DNA of 42,153 bases from Bradyrhizobium mercantei (lineage in GTDB: Bacteria > Pseudomonadota > Alphaproteobacteria > Rhizobiales > Xanthobacteraceae): the NCBI RefSeq assembly GCF_001982635.1, contig NZ_MKFI01000016.1, positions 1 to 42,153 on the forward strand. The letters run 5' to 3'. A program made the translations under genes and the position numbers. This document shows, piece by piece, positions 33,711 through 41,938 of the stretch. A model generated the notes under the pieces. The model ran no database searches, was not told where the DNA came from, and worked only from the letters and a program-made list of their open reading frames with translations. Every line of letters begins with the position of its first letter. Position 1 is the first letter of the stretch.

Positions 33711-34712
33711 ATGATGGTGCAGACGGTGACTGGAAAGATTCCCGTCGAGAGCCTAGGACGCACACTGATGCACGAGCATCTGTTGATCGCCTTTCCTGGC
33801 GTCTGGTTCGATCCGCTTGTGAAGTTCGACCGTGCGGAATTAATCAAGGAGGCAGTCCGGCGGCTAGTGCAGTTGCGCACTGAGTATGGTGTGCGCACTT
33901 TCGTCGACCCCTGTCCGATCGAAACTGGCCGCGACGTCACCCTGATGAGGGAGGTTTCTGAAAAGTCCGAAATGCAGATTGTCTGCACCACTGGATTTTA
34001 TTACGAGCACATGGGAATGCCGATCTACTGGCGCGCTCGCACAGTCGATGAGATCGCCGAGTTATTCGTCCGCGAGATCACCCACGGCGTCGCCGAAACC
34101 GGCGTGAAGCCTGGCGCGATCAAGGTCGCGACGGGGGCGCCCGTGGTCACTGAGCAGGAGAAAAAGTTTCTAGCCGCAGCCTGCATCGCACAAAAAATTA
34201 CCGGTGTGCCTATCATCACTCACACGACCGAGGGGTGCGCTGGGCTTGAACAGCAGGAGCTGTTCGCAACTGGCGGCGTTGCCGCCCATCGCTGCCTGAT
34301 CGGCCATTGCTGTACCAGTCCCGACTCCACCTACCATCGCCGCATCGTCGATGCTGGCTCTTACATTGGTTTTGATCAAATCGGTATGGATGGTTACCAG
34401 CGCGACGACGTTCGTGCCGATAGCGTAGCAAAGCTCGTGCACGGCGGTTTTCATTCGCAGGTCATCTTGAGCATGGACCGCATCTGCGGCCGACTCGGGA
34501 GGTTCAATCGCCAGCTCACTGCCGAGGAGATCGCCAAAAACGAGCAACTGAAGTCGAAGGGGCTCTATCAGGCATACACCTACCTCTTTACCGACTTTAT
34601 CCCTATGCTGCAGGCCCGTGGTGTCAGCTTGGCGGACATCAATTCGATGCTGGAGGATAACCCGCGACGGTTTTTTGCTGATGAGGTTCCGACACAAAGG
34701 GTGGCAAGTTAG
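33711..34712 (+). CDS. Phosphotriesterase-family amidohydrolase (possible lactonase)
   Basis: 333 aa TIM-barrel metal hydrolase. All binuclear metal ligands are present: H21 and H23 (LMHEHL), the bridging carbamylated K138 (AIKVAT), H171 (IITHT), H199 (LIGHC) and D256 (LSMDRIC). AGGAG lies about 9 nt upstream of the ATG. Members hydrolyse lactones, carboxylic esters or phosphotriesters. Being last in the importer run, it probably opens or hydrolyses the imported compound. I infer a lactonase/esterase role; true phosphotriesterase function is unlikely to be primary. Confidence 0.87.
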   Translation: MMVQTVTGKIPVESLGRTLMHEHLLIAFPGVWFDPLVKFDRAELIKEAVRRLVQLRTEYGVRTFVDPCPIETGRDVTLMREVSEKSEMQIVCTTGFYYEHMGMPIYWRARTVDEIAELFVREITHGVAETGVKPGAIKVATGAPVVTEQEKKFLAAACIAQKITGVPIITHTTEGCAGLEQQELFATGGVAAHRCLIGHCCTSPDSTYHRRIVDAGSYIGFDQIGMDGYQRDDVRADSVAKLVHGGFHSQVILSMDRICGRLGRFNRQLTAEEIAKNEQLKSKGLYQAYTYLFTDFIPMLQARGVSLADINSMLEDNPRRFFADEVPTQRVAS

Positions 34713-35045
34713 GCAGCGTTGGTCGAGCGCAGGGGCGGTGCGCGGTTCTCGCGTTTCGTAGAGGTAAGGAAAGCTAAATTTGGACTCCCGTCATTGCGAC
34801 GCAGCGGCTAACCAGCAGCATTCGCCTGGTGTTCGAAGCGGAGAACGCGGTTGCGACAACCCGCGTATCTTGGCGGCAGTCAGATGGCGAAAACGAACCC
34901 AGCAGCTTGCGGCGTTTCAACGCTTGGGTTCTCCAAGTTCGAATGGGGGAGGATCCTTCCGCAGTATTGCTGGATCGCTGGAGAATAAAGCCACTAGCCC
35001 GTCGTGGTCTTCATCGAAGGCCGAAATTCAACAAAGTCAGTGAAA
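34713..35045. other. Gap between hydrolase and FadJ-like gene
   Basis: Two overlapping short frames (34780-35043, 34829-35071) occur. The second includes VLQVRMGEDPSAVLLDRWRI, which looks faintly protein-like, but I cannot name it. No terminator or clear promoter was seen. Confidence 0.3.
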
Positions 35046-37160
35046 ATGTCTATGGACGTAGTCAGGTATGAAATCCGCAATCGCATCGCACTGGTGCTGA
35101 TCACAAACCCGCCCGTCAATGCTATCTCGCCCGAAGTTGTATCGGACTTGCGCAAGGCGTTAGACGCCTTCTATGCCGATGATGAAGCCGAGGCACTCGT
35201 CATCCATTGCGAAGGACGAACTTTTATGTCGGGCGGCTATATTACGAGTTTCGAGTCGCCCGATTTCGATACTCGGCCATTTAGTTCGCTGCTTGCGCGG
35301 CTCGACGCGTCTCCACGTCCAGTTATTGCAACACTGCACGGGAGCGTCCTGGGCGGCGGATTGGAATTGGCCATGGCCTGCCACTATCGGCTAGCTTTGT
35401 CGGAGACCCGTTTTGGCATGCCGGAAGTCAAACTTGGACTGCTGCCCGGTTCGCAGGGGACGCAGCGACTCCCGCGCCTGACTGGAGTGCCGCTCGCTCT
35501 CGATCTGATCTCTACCGGCCGATTCATCTCCGCGCAAGACGCACTCGCCGCGGGTATCCTCGACGAGATTGCGGATGGAGAACCACTTGCCCTCGGAATT
35601 GCAGCGGCCGAACGCCTGGTCGAAGCTAAGGTTCCGGTGCGACGCTCAAGCACCTTGAAAGTCTCTGCCGACGCTGCGACTGAACAGGTTTTGGCCGTCG
35701 CGGCGACCAATGCTGCAAAGAAGCCGTCCTACCCTGCGCTTGGTGCGATCGTGCGGGCCGTCCAAGCGTCCGTGGATTTGCCATTTGAAGAGGGCGAAGA
35801 GGTGGAGGCCCGTGAGTTCGATAAGCTGCGCTCGAGCGGCACCTCACAAGCGCTCCGGCATTTGTTCTTTGCTAAGCGCGCCGCGGCCCGTATCCCTGGA
35901 TTGCCACGAGAGGCTCGCGCGCGCGAAGTACGTTCTGTGGGTATCGTCGGTGCCGGCACCATGGGTGGTGGCATTGCCATGAACTTCGCTAACATCGGCC
36001 TCCCCGTCGTGATCGTCGAGACCACCAATGAAGCGCTCAAACGGGGCCTCGCCATCGTGCGCAAGAACTATGAGGCGAGCGCCGCGAAGGGCAAACTGAG
36101 CCAGGACCAGGTAGAATCCCGTATGGGCCTGCTGAGCGGATCAATTGACTACACGTCATTGGCAAACTGCGACCTTTTGATCGAAGCTGTATTCGAGAAC
36201 TTACAAATTAAGAGGGACGTCTGTGCACGTCTGGGTAAGGTGTCCAAGACGGGGGCGGTCATTGCAACAAACACCTCGACCCTCGACGTCGACGTTCTCG
36301 CGGAAGCAACAGGCCGGCCTGGCGACGTGGTAGGCATGCACTTCTTCAGTCCTGCGAACGTGATGCGCCTGCTTGAAGTCGTGCGTGGTGCCAATACTGC
36401 ACCAGATGTGCTGGCGACAACAATGCAGATTGCACGCCGAATCGGGAAGGTCCCGGTCGTGTCGGAAGTCTGTTATGGGTTTATCGGAAATCGAATGCTC
36501 GAGCCCTACATGCGCGAGGCAGAGTTTTTGTTGCTCGAGGGTGCGGAGCCACAACAGATCGACAAAGCCGTCGAATCATTGGGTATGGCCATGGGGCCTT
36601 GCCGGATGTCTGACCTGTCCGGAGTAGACATCGGAGCAAAGGTAATCAACGGCCGCTTCGACGCGGGGGAGTTGCCATTGGACCCAAGCTATCGTGTGGT
36701 CGCGCGTAAGTTGTTCGAAATGGGCCGCTACGGCCAGAAGACTCAAGCTGGCTACTACCGGTATGAGGGCCGCACTTCGCTGCCGGATCCCGAAGTTACT
36801 CGCATATGTGCGGAGTTGGCACATCAGCGGGGGATCGCGCGCCGCGCCGATATAACGGGCCAGGAAATCATCGAGCGGCTGATGTACACGCTCATCAATG
36901 AGGGCATCCAGATTCTTGACGAGGGCATTTCTTACCGGCCCGGTGATATCGACGTTGTGTGGACGGCGGGCTATGGCTTTCCCGAACATCGGGGGGGACC
37001 GATGTTTATGGCGGACCAGATCGGATTGTCTGAGATTAAGAATACGCTCGATCACTACGGTCGCGTACGAGGAAACCAGTTCGGCTATTGGAGCCCCAGC
37101 AGCCTTTTGTCAGCGCTCGCGACCAGCGGCCGGCCCATCGGCGCCTGGACCAAAGGGTGA
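35046..37160 (+). CDS. Bifunctional enoyl-CoA hydratase / 3-hydroxyacyl-CoA dehydrogenase (FadJ/FadB-like)
   Basis: 704 aa multifunctional beta-oxidation enzyme. N-terminal crotonase domain (about 1-180): both catalytic Glu are present (GGGLELAMACHYRLA and FGMPEVKLGLLPG), but the first oxyanion segment reads FMSGGYITSF where most have AGADI. Central NAD domain from about 300: VGIVGAGTMGGGIAMNFANI, then TNTSTLDVDVLAEA and the catalytic His in GMHFFSPANVM. C-terminal dehydrogenase domains: GRYGQKTQAGYYRY and YGFPEHRGGPMFMAD. The ATG at 35046 is preferred over 35004 because homology starts at MDVVRYEI. The thiolase follows by 49 nt, giving a complete beta-oxidation pair. Confidence 0.92.
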   Translation: MSMDVVRYEIRNRIALVLITNPPVNAISPEVVSDLRKALDAFYADDEAEALVIHCEGRTFMSGGYITSFESPDFDTRPFSSLLARLDASPRPVIATLHGSVLGGGLELAMACHYRLALSETRFGMPEVKLGLLPGSQGTQRLPRLTGVPLALDLISTGRFISAQDALAAGILDEIADGEPLALGIAAAERLVEAKVPVRRSSTLKVSADAATEQVLAVAATNAAKKPSYPALGAIVRAVQASVDLPFEEGEEVEAREFDKLRSSGTSQALRHLFFAKRAAARIPGLPREARAREVRSVGIVGAGTMGGGIAMNFANIGLPVVIVETTNEALKRGLAIVRKNYEASAAKGKLSQDQVESRMGLLSGSIDYTSLANCDLLIEAVFENLQIKRDVCARLGKVSKTGAVIATNTSTLDVDVLAEATGRPGDVVGMHFFSPANVMRLLEVVRGANTAPDVLATTMQIARRIGKVPVVSEVCYGFIGNRMLEPYMREAEFLLLEGAEPQQIDKAVESLGMAMGPCRMSDLSGVDIGAKVINGRFDAGELPLDPSYRVVARKLFEMGRYGQKTQAGYYRYEGRTSLPDPEVTRICAELAHQRGIARRADITGQEIIERLMYTLINEGIQILDEGISYRPGDIDVVWTAGYGFPEHRGGPMFMADQIGLSEIKNTLDHYGRVRGNQFGYWSPSSLLSALATSGRPIGAWTKG

Positions 37161-37209
37161 AAGCCCGTTGATGTAGTAGCAAATACACCGAGTAACAGGA
37201 CACCTCACA

Positions 37210-38394
37210 ATGCGCGAAGCAGTCATCGTTTCTACGGCACGAACCCCTATTGGGCGCGCCTTCAAGGGCGCGTTCAACAACGTCAAGTCGCCAACACTTC
37301 TCGGCCATGCAATCCGGCATGCGGTCGCGCGTGCTAAGCTCGACGGGGCGGAAATCGAGGACGCCGTGATCGGATGTTGTCTTGCCGCGGGCACGTCGAG
37401 CATGAACGTCGCTCGCCTTGGCGTGCTCGCCGCCGGACTGCCGGTTGAGGTTTCGGCCCAGACCATCGATCGTCAATGTTCTTCGGGACTGGTAGCAATC
37501 GCGACGGCCGCTAAGCAGATCATAGTTGACGGCTTGAATGTGGCGGTAGCGGGCGGTATCGAGAACATCTCTGCTATTCAAAACGAATACTACCAGTGGA
37601 CCGCCCGCACGCAGGATGACTCTGTGCGGGCGCAGGCGCCCGAGATCTACATGCCGATGCTGCAGACCGCCGAATTCGTTTCGAAGAAGTACGGCATCAG
37701 CCGCGAGACCCAGGATCAATACGCCTTGCATTCACAACAGCGCACCGCTGCCGCCCAGCAGGCCAAGCGACTCGATGCGGAAATCGTTCCGCTTACGACT
37801 ACGATGGCAGTGCTGGATAAGGCGACGGGACAGACGAATTACAAGGAGGTTACGCTCACTACCGACGAAGGAAATCGGCCGGATACAACCTTCGATTCCT
37901 TGCGAGGACTGAAGCCCGTTATTGAAGGTGGGGTTATTACGGCGGGCAACGCGAGCCAACTTTCCGACGGTGCCTCGGCCTGCATTGTCATGGAAAGTTC
38001 GCTCGCCGAGAAGCGGGGCCTACAGCCGCTCGGGATCTATCGCGGCATCGCCATAGCTGGTTGTTCTCCGGAAGAAATGGGGATCGGTCCGATTTACGCC
38101 ACTCCGAAGCTACTCAACCTCCATGGTCTGAAGATTGCCGACATCGGCCTATGGGAACTAAACGAGGCGTTTGCTTGCCAAGCTCTCTATTGCCGAGACT
38201 ATCTCGAGATTGATCCCGCAGTCTACAATGTAGACGGTGGAGGAATTTCAATCGGCCATCCCTATGGCATGACCGGAGCGCGGTTGGTGGGCCATGCTCT
38301 CATAGAGGGTAAGCGTCGCGGTGTGAAGTATGTCGTGGTCGGTATGTGCGTGGGAGGTGGAATGGGCGCTGCCGGCCTGTTCGAGGTCGCGTGA
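37210..38394 (+). CDS. Acetyl-CoA acetyltransferase/3-ketoacyl-CoA thiolase
   Basis: 394 aa classical thiolase, in contrast to the two Cys-less homologues upstream. The nucleophile Cys is in DRQCSSG (about residue 90), ELNEAFACQ and GGGISIGHPYGMTGARLVGH give the His, and VGMCVGGGMGAAGLFE the second Cys. It starts with REAVIVSTARTPIGRAFKG, with AGGA a few nt upstream. It completes the beta-oxidation of the product of the FadJ-like enzyme. Confidence 0.93.
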   Translation: MREAVIVSTARTPIGRAFKGAFNNVKSPTLLGHAIRHAVARAKLDGAEIEDAVIGCCLAAGTSSMNVARLGVLAAGLPVEVSAQTIDRQCSSGLVAIATAAKQIIVDGLNVAVAGGIENISAIQNEYYQWTARTQDDSVRAQAPEIYMPMLQTAEFVSKKYGISRETQDQYALHSQQRTAAAQQAKRLDAEIVPLTTTMAVLDKATGQTNYKEVTLTTDEGNRPDTTFDSLRGLKPVIEGGVITAGNASQLSDGASACIVMESSLAEKRGLQPLGIYRGIAIAGCSPEEMGIGPIYATPKLLNLHGLKIADIGLWELNEAFACQALYCRDYLEIDPAVYNVDGGGISIGHPYGMTGARLVGHALIEGKRRGVKYVVVGMCVGGGMGAAGLFEVA

Positions 38395-38511
38395 GCCGTT
38401 TCAGGTATGGACGCCACGAGAGATGCTGGTTGATCGTTTCAAATGGGAGTAGAACCCCGGCGTAAATGGATTCGGTCGGTCATACGCGAGTTCTACCTGC
38501 GCACGCGCTCG

Positions 38512-39260
38512 CTTGCAGCATAAGCATTACTCGCACCGCTCAACGATTTTGCGTTCGCTGGTTGCGAGTCTCAGCGACTTCTGGGCTCTACGGAGCACAG
38601 ACATCGTGCTCCCCGTCACGCCGATATTTCATGTAAACGCGTGGGGCGTGCTGTACAGTGCACTGAATCTACGTGCTGATCGTGTTCCCAGGGACGCAAT
38701 TGCACCGACACCGGCTATGGGCGCCCCGACGATCTGGATGATGTGATGCGGACCTTCGAGGCCGCACCGAAACTTCGCCTGTTTGCAAGAGATCGTGCGC
38801 GTGCGGCGACCAAGACGAGTTGCAGTGGGACGGTAAGACGGTTGGCGAGATTCAGGCGCGCGGCCCATTTGTTACGGGTTTCTACCGCGAAGTCTCGGTT
38901 GCACCAGATCAATTTACCGAGGATGGTTGGCTGCCCACCGGGACGTCGCCTTGGTCGACTCACTCGGTTTTGATTGCACAAGGGACCTATAGTCCGGCGG
39001 CGAGTGGATTAGGTCGGCTGATTTCAAGAGTGCGTTGATGGATGGAGCACTCGGCAGTTGCCAAAACAACGATGATCGCGATACCTAACGAGAAATGGAG
39101 CGAAAGGCCCCGCGCGCATCGTACTCAAACCCGAAAAGCAAGCGCAAGTTAGAGAACTCTGATGACGTATAGCTTCGCGAGATGACAATTGCCCGACCGC
39201 TACGAGTTTACTGGCGCAGTTACGAACGTCGACGGGGCAAGGTCTGCAAAATAATGCTAC
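38512..39260 (+). pseudogene. AlkK-like medium-chain acyl-CoA ligase, decayed
   Basis: Readable pieces: YSHRSTILRSLVASL and STDIVLPVTPIFHVNAWG, both characteristic of AlkK-type ligases. After a large internal deletion come LQWDGKTVGEIQARGPFVTG and FYREVSVAPDQFTEDGWLPT, a broken SGGEWI motif, AIPNEKWSERP, and WQLPDRYEF near the end. Several frameshifts and stops. It follows the thiolase directly and was probably part of that operon. Confidence 0.8.
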
Positions 39261-39313
39261 GCGAGCGGTCCCCAAGGTGAGGGACGCCAAAGCAGTTGAA
39301 GACGGCAAGCAAC

Positions 39314-39615
39314 ATGAAGATCTTAATGCCGTAGAGTGGGTGGTCGATTACAACGTCAGTCCGCGTCAAGCGCGATGAGACGGGCGTTGAACTCGCCAAC
39401 GTCAAGATGTCGATGAACCATGGACGAAATCGCGGTCGAGGAAGTGCTGCGCTTGAAGAAAGGCGGTAAGGCCACCGAGGTCGTGGTGGTCTCTATTTGA
39501 CCGGCGCAGGCCTCGGAGACGATCCGCACCGGTCTCGCCATCGGCGCCGACCGCGGCACCCTGATAAAGGTGAACGGCAATGTTGAGCCGCTGGCGGCCT
39601 GCAGGCGTTAAGCTG
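39314..39615 (+). pseudogene. etfB: Electron-transfer flavoprotein beta subunit, 5' remnant
   Basis: It starts MKILMP, then a stop and shift. SVRVKRDETGVELANVKMSM is followed by a shift that covers the DEIAVEEALRLKxGGKATEVVVVSIG region (visible in other frames), then AQASETIRTGLAIGADRGTL and NVEPLA. These are the opening blocks of EtfB. The rest of the gene and any etfA are missing. ETF is the electron acceptor of acyl-CoA dehydrogenases, which fits the locus; electrons must now go to an ETF encoded elsewhere. Confidence 0.75.
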
Positions 39616-39740
39616 AAGGGACTGGCGATCGCATGTGAGGTTGGTCAACGCGCCCCGCCGCCGTCTTTGTTAAGTTCGGGGTTTCTGCCAAGGTCCGTGA
39701 GTTCATGGAATGCAAAATGGCATTGCCGTCGGCAGGCTTT

Positions 39741-39985
39741 GCGTTCAGTACAAACCGGTCACCCTTGGGGCATTCGTTAGCACAATCAACCCCTTGCGCC
39801 GAACTACTAAGCGCCGAAGGTCTTGCCCTTCTTTCGTCTAGCCTTATACTTGATAGATGAACATCAGACAATTCCGTTACTTTGTGGCAGTTGCAGAAGC
39901 TCTCAGCTTCGGGAGGGCCGCCCGCACTTTGAACATGAGCCAGCCGCCTCTTTCGAGGCGGATTGCCGATTTGGAAGCAGAACTT
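39741..39985 (+). repeat. Direct repeat partner of 693-880
   Basis: Upstream region and first about 43 codons of the intact LysR gene. A diverged copy in the same orientation lies at 693-880. The similarity extends over the non-coding upstream part (GCGTTCAGTACAA, AGCACAA and GCGCCGAACT blocks), which indicates duplication of a whole promoter-gene unit, not only of a protein family. Confidence 0.6.
39823..39850 (+). promoter_or_regulatory. Putative sigma-70-type promoter of the LysR gene
   Basis: TTGCCC (39823-39828), 16-nt spacer, TATACT (39845-39850). The expected transcription start falls at or next to the ATG at 39857, and no ribosome site precedes that ATG, so the mRNA may be leaderless. 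Confidence 0.4.
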
Positions 39986-40834
39986 AGCTTAAAACTCTTT
40001 GACCGTACCAGCAAGAAAGTCGAGCTGACACCAGCGGGTGAGGCGTTTCTGCCGCATGCTCGGGAAGCTATCCGACTATTTGACGCTGCGTTGCGAGTGG
40101 CACGGTCGCTGTCGCCAACTCGGTCACGGCAGCTTGCCATCGCGCTTCCCCCCGAAACTTCGCGAAACGTCTTGTCGGGTCTCATAAGCCGCCTGCAGCA
40201 GGAACAGCTCGAAGTGAATGTTCTCGAAGCCTACACAGCGGAGCAACAACGACTTTTGGCGGCTGGACAAATAGAGGTCGGGGTCCTTCGACATCCCTTT
40301 GACAAGCGTGGGCTCCACGTATCACCGCCGCTCGGGCAGCCTCTAGGCGTAATCATGGACGCAAGGCATCCACTCGCCAAACTTAACGTACTACAACTCC
40401 ACGATTTGAGCCCTTATCCGCTCGCGCAGTTTCCGCGTCATGTCGGGCCCGAGCTTTACGATGAAATATTGGATTTGTGCCGCGCCGGCGGTTACGTTCC
40501 CTCGCGTATTCTACAAAGCGGGAGGATGACAGCGGCATTTCTCAAGACCCAGTCCGCAGTGACACTTGCGGCGGCACCTCTTCTCAAGCGACGGGGCGAA
40601 GCCGGAACAAAGGAGTTCGTCTGGAGACCTTTGGAGGGGGCGCCAATCTATTGGTGGACATCGGTGGTCTGCAGAGCAGATGAATATGTTGGAGTAACGC
40701 GCGTAGCTGTCGATGGGATATTTGATTGTTTGCAGAAGCATGAAAATTGGCTTCCTGTGCCCCCTCCAACTTCAAGTCGATCCGGCGGGCGTAAGGGTAA
40801 AGAAGTTTCTCCGAGTAAAGCGAGGCACTCGTAA
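39857..40834 (+). CDS. LysR-family transcriptional regulator
   Basis: 325 aa. The N-terminal winged HTH is complete: MNIRQFRYFVAVAEALSFGR, AARTLNMSQPPLSRRIADLE, LFDRTSKKVELTPAGEAFL. The effector-binding domain follows (IALPPETSRNVLSGLISRLQ; EVGVLRHPFDKRGLHV; SAVTLAAAPLLKR). The last 30 residues are Ser/Lys/Arg-rich and probably disordered. It is the only intact LysR in the window, stands next to pseudogenes, and is likely a regulator of an acid or aromatic catabolic operon, possibly the ones here. A decayed copy of its 5' end lies at 693. Confidence 0.9.
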   Translation: MNIRQFRYFVAVAEALSFGRAARTLNMSQPPLSRRIADLEAELSLKLFDRTSKKVELTPAGEAFLPHAREAIRLFDAALRVARSLSPTRSRQLAIALPPETSRNVLSGLISRLQQEQLEVNVLEAYTAEQQRLLAAGQIEVGVLRHPFDKRGLHVSPPLGQPLGVIMDARHPLAKLNVLQLHDLSPYPLAQFPRHVGPELYDEILDLCRAGGYVPSRILQSGRMTAAFLKTQSAVTLAAAPLLKRRGEAGTKEFVWRPLEGAPIYWWTSVVCRADEYVGVTRVAVDGIFDCLQKHENWLPVPPPTSSRSGGRKGKEVSPSKARHS

Positions 40835-40939
40835 ACTCAGGGTTCCGCTCGCCTGCTAACGAATATCAGCTACTCTGACTCACCCATAGTTGCCGAGCTA
40901 TGCTCTAATGTCTTTATACGGAAACATATCCTGAGTTTT

Positions 40940-41262
40940 TTAGATCGTTGGCGCATTCCTTACTGGAGAAGAGATCGAGGAGTTCGCCGACCTTTCGCCA
41001 AGTGGCCTCGACGTCACGAGGCTGTTCGCCTCGCGCCAGGTGTTTGAGTTTGGCGAAGACCTCTCGATCGGGGAGAGGTCGGGACTGTAGGGCGGCAGAA
41101 AGAGCGGATGGGCTCCGGTGGCGCGGATGGCGTTACGCGCCGAACTGCCCTTGTGATTGTCGAGGATGACGACCTCGCCCTTCGCCAGGATAGGTGCCAG
41201 CACCTGTTCTACATACAGGGTGAACAGCTCACCATTGATGGGGGCGTCGATGATGTTCAGCG
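40940..41262 (-). pseudogene. IS630-family transposase, C-terminal fragment
   Basis: The minus strand reads NIIDAPINGELFTLYVEQVL, APILAKGEVVILDNHKGSS (catalytic Asp) and LFLPPYSPDLSPIE (catalytic Glu). It then frameshifts into the terminal VEATWRKVGELLDLF-like part. The N-terminal half is absent, and at 41262 the sequence abuts an IS21 fragment. Confidence 0.75.
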
Positions 41263-41850
41263 ATTCGTTCACCCTTGTGGAAGATTTCGACGGCGCGCGG
41301 TGAGCCGCACCTCGACCTTTACCTCGGCTCGCGCGAAGCGATGCGGGAGGCTGTAGTAATGCTTCTCCACCTGTGGTAATCGACGCTAACGCGGCGGATC
41401 CGCCACTCAGCGAGCACATACGGGCTCGCGGGCAAGGGCTTGAGCGCCGGCCGGTTGATCTCCTCAAGCAGCCTACGACGCGTTACGCCGAGCCACCGGA
41501 TCGACCGCTTCCCGTTGAGCCGCGTGAGCAACTCGCCGATCGCCACCTTGACCTCGGTGAGGCTGTGGAAGGTGCGATGGCGCGGGCAACCGAGCAGCTA
41601 GCGCTCCACGACGAGCACGGCCTGCTCGACCTTGGCCTTGTCGCGCGGCTTACGCGGCCGCGCCGGCAACACGGCGGTGCCATAATGCGCCGGCATCACC
41701 CCATAGATGCGATTGATCTGCGGGTCGTAGAGGCACGCCGTGACGAGCGCGACCTTGGTGTTGTCGGGCACCAAGAGCGCGGGCACGCCGCTGATCGCGG
41801 TGAAGGAGCCGACGTGGGCGCTGATCCAGTCGGCGAGGCGTCCACGTCGC
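41263..41850 (-). pseudogene. istA: IS21-family IstA fragment
   Basis: The minus strand encodes WISAHVGSFTAISGVPALLV, PDNTKVALVTACLYDPQINR and ARPRKPRDKAKVEQAVLVVE, followed by a nonsense codon where Trp is expected. IGELLTRLNGKRSIRWLGVT, RRRLLEEINRPALKPLPASP and EWRIRRVSVDYH follow. It then shifts frame into VEVRLTAR and breaks off at the IS630 fragment. The upstream half was interrupted by the IS481 element at 41850. Confidence 0.8.
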
Positions 41851-41880
41851 CTAGGTGTGGTCTGTCAGGAGGTTGTCCAT
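41850..41880 (+). mobile_element. IS481-family left end at a CCTAGG target
   Basis: The IS21 sequence stops at CCTAGG (41850-41855) and a new element begins with TGTGGTCTGTCAGGAGG. IS481 elements use NCTAGN targets and have TGT-starting ends, so this is very probably the left terminus of the IS481 element whose transposase begins at 41939. Confidence 0.6.
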
Positions 41881-41938
41881 CTGGTCTGAACCGAGGAAGC
41901 TGAGGTTGCGAAGCTTCAGTGTTCCAAGGAGAGACCAG

